From Pontibacter ruber (GTDB taxonomy: Bacteria > Bacteroidota > Bacteroidia > Cytophagales > Hymenobacteraceae): DNA of 64,000 bases. The notes under the pieces are model-generated. The model had not been told where the DNA came from. It made no database searches and saw only the letters and a list, made by a program, of their open reading frames with translations. The first letter of the stretch is position 1. Each line of letters starts with the position of its first letter. The translations under genes were made by a program, and so were the position numbers. The DNA is taken from contig NZ_JALPRR010000001.1 of the NCBI RefSeq assembly GCF_023630205.1, positions 620,001-684,000 of the forward strand. Reading direction: 5' to 3'. This document shows positions 59,838-64,000 of this stretch, in pieces.

Positions 59838-62813
59838 ATGCGAGTAGTTCTGCTTCTTTTTCTTCTGTTTGAGGGGACTTTATCGTACTCGCAGCAATAC
59901 AATTTCCGGAGCTGGACGCTGGAACACGGCCTCCCGCAGTCGCAGGTAAACAGTCTGCTACTGGACCACAACGGGCAGCTCTGGCTTGCCACACTTGGGG
60001 GCGCAAGCCGCTTCGATGGCAATACATTTCACAATTACACCGACCGACAGGGCCTGGGCAGCAATAACACAAGCTACCTGTTTCAGGATAGCAAGCAATA
60101 CATCTGGATAGGTACCTCAGACGCAGGCCTTACCCGCTACAACGGCCATACCACTGAAGTATACGCTGATAAGCAGGGCCTCACCGACAAAAACATCACT
60201 TGTATTTCGGAAGATAACAAGGGACGTCTGTGGGTAGCTACCGACAGCGGTGTATACTACCAGCAGCAAGACCTTTTCAAAAAATCAAGCCAATTGCCGG
60301 CGCAGGCATACAACAGCATTCTTTGTACTTCTGCAGGCACCGTCTGGAGTGGCAGCAAGCGCATGGGATTATACAAAACCGATCGCAGTGGAAGTATAAA
60401 CTATACGACACAAAACAGCGAGCTCCCGCATAACACCATCACCACACTGTTCCAGGACAAAGCAGGTACTCTCTGGATCGGCACGGCCAACGGGCTGGCA
60501 AGGTATGATCAGGGGGTGTTTTACCCGGTACAGCTTCCTGCCTCCGTTACGGAAGCCCATGTAGCGGACATCGTGCAGGACAAGTATAAAAACATCTGGA
60601 TAGGATTGCGCAAAGGTGGCTTACTGAAGTATGACGGAGAGCGCTTTGTACACCTTACCAAGCAAAACGGCCTCCGTACAAACAGCATTGCATCACTGGC
60701 TGCCGATAGCGAAGGCACGTTATGGATCGGAACGAATGGTCATGGCGTACAGCAGCACCGTAACCCCTGGTTCGTGCACTACTTTGAATTAGGCAAGCTT
60801 GAAGAACCCAAAATAACAGCACTTACTTCGGATAACAGGGGATACATCTGGTTTGGTACCGATGATAGCCAGGCAGGGTATTTGAAAAACGGGGAACCGG
60901 TATGGCTGCCAACTCAGAATTGGCCTGAAGGCACTACTATTAACAATATTTATACCTGGCAGGATAATAATGTATGGCTTTGCACAAGTAGCGGGGTGTG
61001 GAACATACAAAACAACAGGCAAAGGCACTATGGCCGCAAAGATGGCCTGCCGGCAGACGAAGTATACCACTGCCTGGTGGACTCAGGTGGCAGTGCCTGG
61101 TTTGCTACCGCACGCGGCCTGGTAAGATTTGCAGGCGGGAGATTCTCCACTATTCCTCTGGCATCTACAAATACAACCCTGAAAGCTTTATTTCTGCACC
61201 GCGATCGCAAGGGCGTTATGTGGGTCGGTACCGATAAGGGAATTTATACTTTAAGCGCCGGAAAACTTGGGCAACATCCGGTTCTTAGCCGCACGCCCTT
61301 CACACAGGTAACCACCATTGCCGAAGACAATAAAGGTACTTTATACTTTGGGGGCTTCAATAAAGGCGTGCTGATCTGGAACAGTTCCTGGAAAGAGCCG
61401 AAGCTGCTCGATAGCAACAGCGGGCTGCCGAACCAAGGCATCACGGGTTTGTATGTAGACAAGCATCAGCACCTGTGGATAGGCACCAGCCGGAATGTAC
61501 TGAAAATGCCGCTCAGCTCTTTTTACAAGCAAGAGAAACCAGCTTTCAGAACCTATAACGCCAAGAGCGGCTTCAGAGGAATAGAGGTGAGCCCGAACGC
61601 CATTGCCGAAGCTGCGGATGGCACCATGTGGTTTGGCACAGCCAAAGGTGCAACAAACTATATACCTTCTCTGGACCAACAGAACCAGGTTTACCCAAAA
61701 ATCATACTTACCGATGTGCTGCTGTTTATGAAGCACACCAATTGGGAGAAACTGGGCTATAAAACGGATAGTACTACCGGCCTTCCTGTTAAACCACAGC
61801 TGCCTCACAAGCAAAACCACATTACCATAGATTACCAAGGCATCTGTCTGACAGGACCGGAGCAGGTACGTTACAAGTACCGGCTTCTGGGTCTGGATGA
61901 AGAGTGGTCGCCTGTAACGGAGCAGTCTTTTGCCAGCTTCTCCAGCCTGGAGCCCGGCGATTACGAGTTCCAGCTACTGGCCTGCAACAACGATGGGCTC
62001 TGGATGCCCAAACCGCTTACCTATTCCTTTGCCATTGCCCCTCCTATCTGGCGGAACGAGTGGTTTGTTACACTCATGATGCTGGTGATAGCCGGCTCTT
62101 TTATCGGGGTGGTGCGCCTGCGGGAGCGTAACCTAGTAAAATTGAATACGCTGCTGGAGCGTAAGGTACACCACCGCACCCGCCTGCTGGAGGAAAAGAA
62201 CAGAGAAAAAGAGATCCTGCTGAAAGAGATACACCACCGGGTAAAAAACAACCTGCAGATCGTGATCAGTTTGCTTAACCTGCAGGCCCGTCACCTGCAG
62301 GATCCTGTAGAACTGGATGTAATGCAGGCCATCCGGAGCAGGGTCCGCTCCATGGCCATCCTGCACGAGCAGCTTTACCACCAGCACGACCTGGCACACA
62401 TCGACCTCGATGATTACTTCATGGGCATATGCGAGAGTTTGTATGCCTCTTATGGCCTTACGCAGGCGGATGTAAAACTGGAATTCCTGGTGCCCCCGGT
62501 TAAGGTAGACATTGACACGGCCATCACCTTAGGCCTTATTGTAAACGAACTGATATCCAACTCTTTTAAATATGCTTTTTCTGATAAAGGGAAAGGAGTA
62601 TTACACCTGGAGTTAGTAAAGCAAAACGACAGGAGCTATGTGCTTACCATAAGCGACAATGGCCCGGGCATGCCTGCAGATATCGAACAGCGTAAGAACC
62701 AATCCTTTGGCTTAAAGCTTGTTACAACACTGAGCAAAAAATTGAGCGGCAATATTTATTACAATAATAATAATGGCACAAAATCAACATTATTTTTTGT
62801 TTTACCATCATAA
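59838..62813 (+). CDS. Beta-propeller sensor histidine kinase (HisKA_2 type)
   Basis: 991 residues. A signal peptide (MRVVLLLFLLFEGTLSYSQ) leads into about 14 propeller repeats of the form GTLWIGTxxGL (residues about 20-640), then a Y_Y_Y domain (about 660-735), a membrane helix (about 741-760) and a short coiled coil. The kinase core has EIHHRVKNNLQI (His799/800), N box NELISNSFKYA and G box DNGPGMP. The propeller is thus periplasmic, sensing an unknown ligand, possibly a glycan as in related Bacteroidota regulators. The LytTR regulator gene follows 29 bases later. Confidence 0.9.
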   Translation: MRVVLLLFLLFEGTLSYSQQYNFRSWTLEHGLPQSQVNSLLLDHNGQLWLATLGGASRFDGNTFHNYTDRQGLGSNNTSYLFQDSKQYIWIGTSDAGLTRYNGHTTEVYADKQGLTDKNITCISEDNKGRLWVATDSGVYYQQQDLFKKSSQLPAQAYNSILCTSAGTVWSGSKRMGLYKTDRSGSINYTTQNSELPHNTITTLFQDKAGTLWIGTANGLARYDQGVFYPVQLPASVTEAHVADIVQDKYKNIWIGLRKGGLLKYDGERFVHLTKQNGLRTNSIASLAADSEGTLWIGTNGHGVQQHRNPWFVHYFELGKLEEPKITALTSDNRGYIWFGTDDSQAGYLKNGEPVWLPTQNWPEGTTINNIYTWQDNNVWLCTSSGVWNIQNNRQRHYGRKDGLPADEVYHCLVDSGGSAWFATARGLVRFAGGRFSTIPLASTNTTLKALFLHRDRKGVMWVGTDKGIYTLSAGKLGQHPVLSRTPFTQVTTIAEDNKGTLYFGGFNKGVLIWNSSWKEPKLLDSNSGLPNQGITGLYVDKHQHLWIGTSRNVLKMPLSSFYKQEKPAFRTYNAKSGFRGIEVSPNAIAEAADGTMWFGTAKGATNYIPSLDQQNQVYPKIILTDVLLFMKHTNWEKLGYKTDSTTGLPVKPQLPHKQNHITIDYQGICLTGPEQVRYKYRLLGLDEEWSPVTEQSFASFSSLEPGDYEFQLLACNNDGLWMPKPLTYSFAIAPPIWRNEWFVTLMMLVIAGSFIGVVRLRERNLVKLNTLLERKVHHRTRLLEEKNREKEILLKEIHHRVKNNLQIVISLLNLQARHLQDPVELDVMQAIRSRVRSMAILHEQLYHQHDLAHIDLDDYFMGICESLYASYGLTQADVKLEFLVPPVKVDIDTAITLGLIVNELISNSFKYAFSDKGKGVLHLELVKQNDRSYVLTISDNGPGMPADIEQRKNQSFGLKLVTTLSKKLSGNIYYNNNNGTKSTLFFVLPS

Positions 62814-62842
62814 TTCGTAAATTCACGTAAGAACCTAATGCT

Positions 62843-63601
62843 ATGACGAAACCTAAAATATTAATATCAGAAGATGAGGTTATCATCGCAGAAGACATTG
62901 CTGCGAGCTTGCAAGAGCTGGGTTATGAAACGTGTGCAATTGATAACGGCGAGGCTACAATCGATATGATCCGGGAAACGCACCCGGACCTGGTATTGCT
63001 TGATATAAACCTGCGCGGCGACATTGACGGAGTAGAGCTAGGCGCACGCATAAAAAAAGAATTTGGCATACCTTTTATCTATCTTACAGCCTATGCAGAT
63101 AAAGCTACTATAGACAGAGCAAAAAAAACGGAACCGGACGGTTTTCTGGTAAAACCTTTTGATGAAAAGAACCTGCGGTCCGCCATTGAAATAGCACTTT
63201 ACAAGCACGACACCAGTGCAAAGCCTGAGGCTAAAGAAGAAGAGCCTGCTTCACAGCCTCTGAATCACAACCATGAGCCAGAAATTGCTGCTGATTATAT
63301 TTTCGTAAAAGTAAAGCACCGCATCATTAAGGTGCACTACAAAGACATCCTTTGGGTGGAGGCCTACGACAACTATTCTTTTATAGTAACGGCAGACCAG
63401 AAGTACCTGGTAAGTTCAACGCTTAAGGACATGGAAAGCAAGCTGCCTCCCCAGAACTTTGTACGCGTGCACCGCTCCTACATTGCAAACCTCGACAAGA
63501 TCGAGGCTCTGGAAGAAAATTCGGTCGTGTTCTCCAAGGGCGATATCCCGATCGGGAAGTCTTATAAAAGAACACTGATGTCTCGTTTTAACATCATCTG
63601 A
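62843..63601 (+). CDS. LytTR-family response regulator
   Basis: 252 residues. The receiver domain (1-125) has the acidic pair Asp11/Glu12, phospho-acceptor Asp54 in LLDINLRGD, Thr82 and Lys104. A charged linker (about 120-145) leads to the LytTR DNA-binding domain (about 147-250), with IFVKVKHRIIKVHYKDILWVEA and NFVRVHRSYIANLDKIEAL. It is the partner of the upstream propeller kinase. Targets unknown. Confidence 0.95.
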   Translation: MTKPKILISEDEVIIAEDIAASLQELGYETCAIDNGEATIDMIRETHPDLVLLDINLRGDIDGVELGARIKKEFGIPFIYLTAYADKATIDRAKKTEPDGFLVKPFDEKNLRSAIEIALYKHDTSAKPEAKEEEPASQPLNHNHEPEIAADYIFVKVKHRIIKVHYKDILWVEAYDNYSFIVTADQKYLVSSTLKDMESKLPPQNFVRVHRSYIANLDKIEALEENSVVFSKGDIPIGKSYKRTLMSRFNII

Positions 63602-63631
63602 ACAGGGAATACCTCGTCACATGTAAATAAA

Positions 63632-63656
63632 AAAGCCGATGCAGTGCATCGGCTTT
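63632..63656. terminator. Bidirectional terminator between the LytTR gene and ahcY
   Basis: Stem AAAGCCGATG/CATCGGCTTT (63632-63641 with 63647-63656) with loop CAGTG lies between convergent genes and is flanked by an A tract and a T-containing tract. Confidence 0.75.
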
Positions 63657-63677
63657 CCCTTTATACGTAAGTTTTGC

Positions 63678-64000
<323 letters not shown>

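Overview
The window comes from a Bacteroidota bacterium, most likely of the order Cytophagales (family Hymenobacteraceae, Pontibacter-like; the genus is inference). Evidence is the Bacteroidota promoter grammar (TTTG, 19-21 bp, TAnnTTTG), the near absence of Shine-Dalgarno sites, a DUF3467 gene behind rpoC, zinc-free L36 and S14, a SecA that lacks the usual C-terminal zinc motif, and a beta-propeller sensor kinase paired with a LytTR regulator. No rRNA gene, CRISPR array, insertion sequence or prophage is visible.

1-6.1 kb, mostly minus strand: a partial lipoprotein, deoC, secA, a GNAT acetyltransferase and dapF. 6.1-10.0 kb, plus strand: a COG1092-type methyltransferase, an AT-rich island (about 7.04-9.09 kb) with four small unrecognised genes, then an Ppx/GppA phosphatase. 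The island holds a membrane-anchored TerB-like protein directly followed by a PD-(D/E)XK nuclease-like protein, the best candidate here for an undescribed system. 10.2-16.4 kb: a large secreted TPR-type protein of unknown role, an Ldh-family oxidoreductase, the Hsp70 HscA and the divisome protein FtsB/DivIC.

16.4-50.4 kb is one minus-strand block of core genes. In transcription order it runs tRNA-Tyr, tRNA-Gly, tRNA-Thr, tuf, tRNA-Trp, secE, nusG, rplKAJL, rpoB, rpoC, DUF3467; then str (rpsL, rpsG, fusA, rpsJ); then rplC to rpsQ, spc and alpha (rplC to rplQ with secY, map, infA, rpmJ, rpoA); then carA and eno. Four consensus promoters and several terminators divide it. Unlike the classical S10 operon, rpsJ ends the str unit and rplC begins a new one.

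50.5-57.4 kb: an M1 aminopeptidase lipoprotein, a biotin carrier protein, pyrH-frr, and a sigma factor/anti-sigma/gmk/nadD operon. 57.8-64 kb: two glycosyltransferases, a propeller histidine kinase with its LytTR response regulator, and the C-terminal part of ahcY, cut by the window edge.

A striking pattern across the window is a heptamer, AAGTATA/TATACTT, present many times more often than expected, inside genes and between them, including in terminator loops. Start codons were moved inward for dapF, the methyltransferase, hscA, rpoA, rpmC, rplV, rplD, rpoC, rplJ, the biotin carrier and the GT2 gene, because the longest frames overlap neighbours or start upstream of a promoter.
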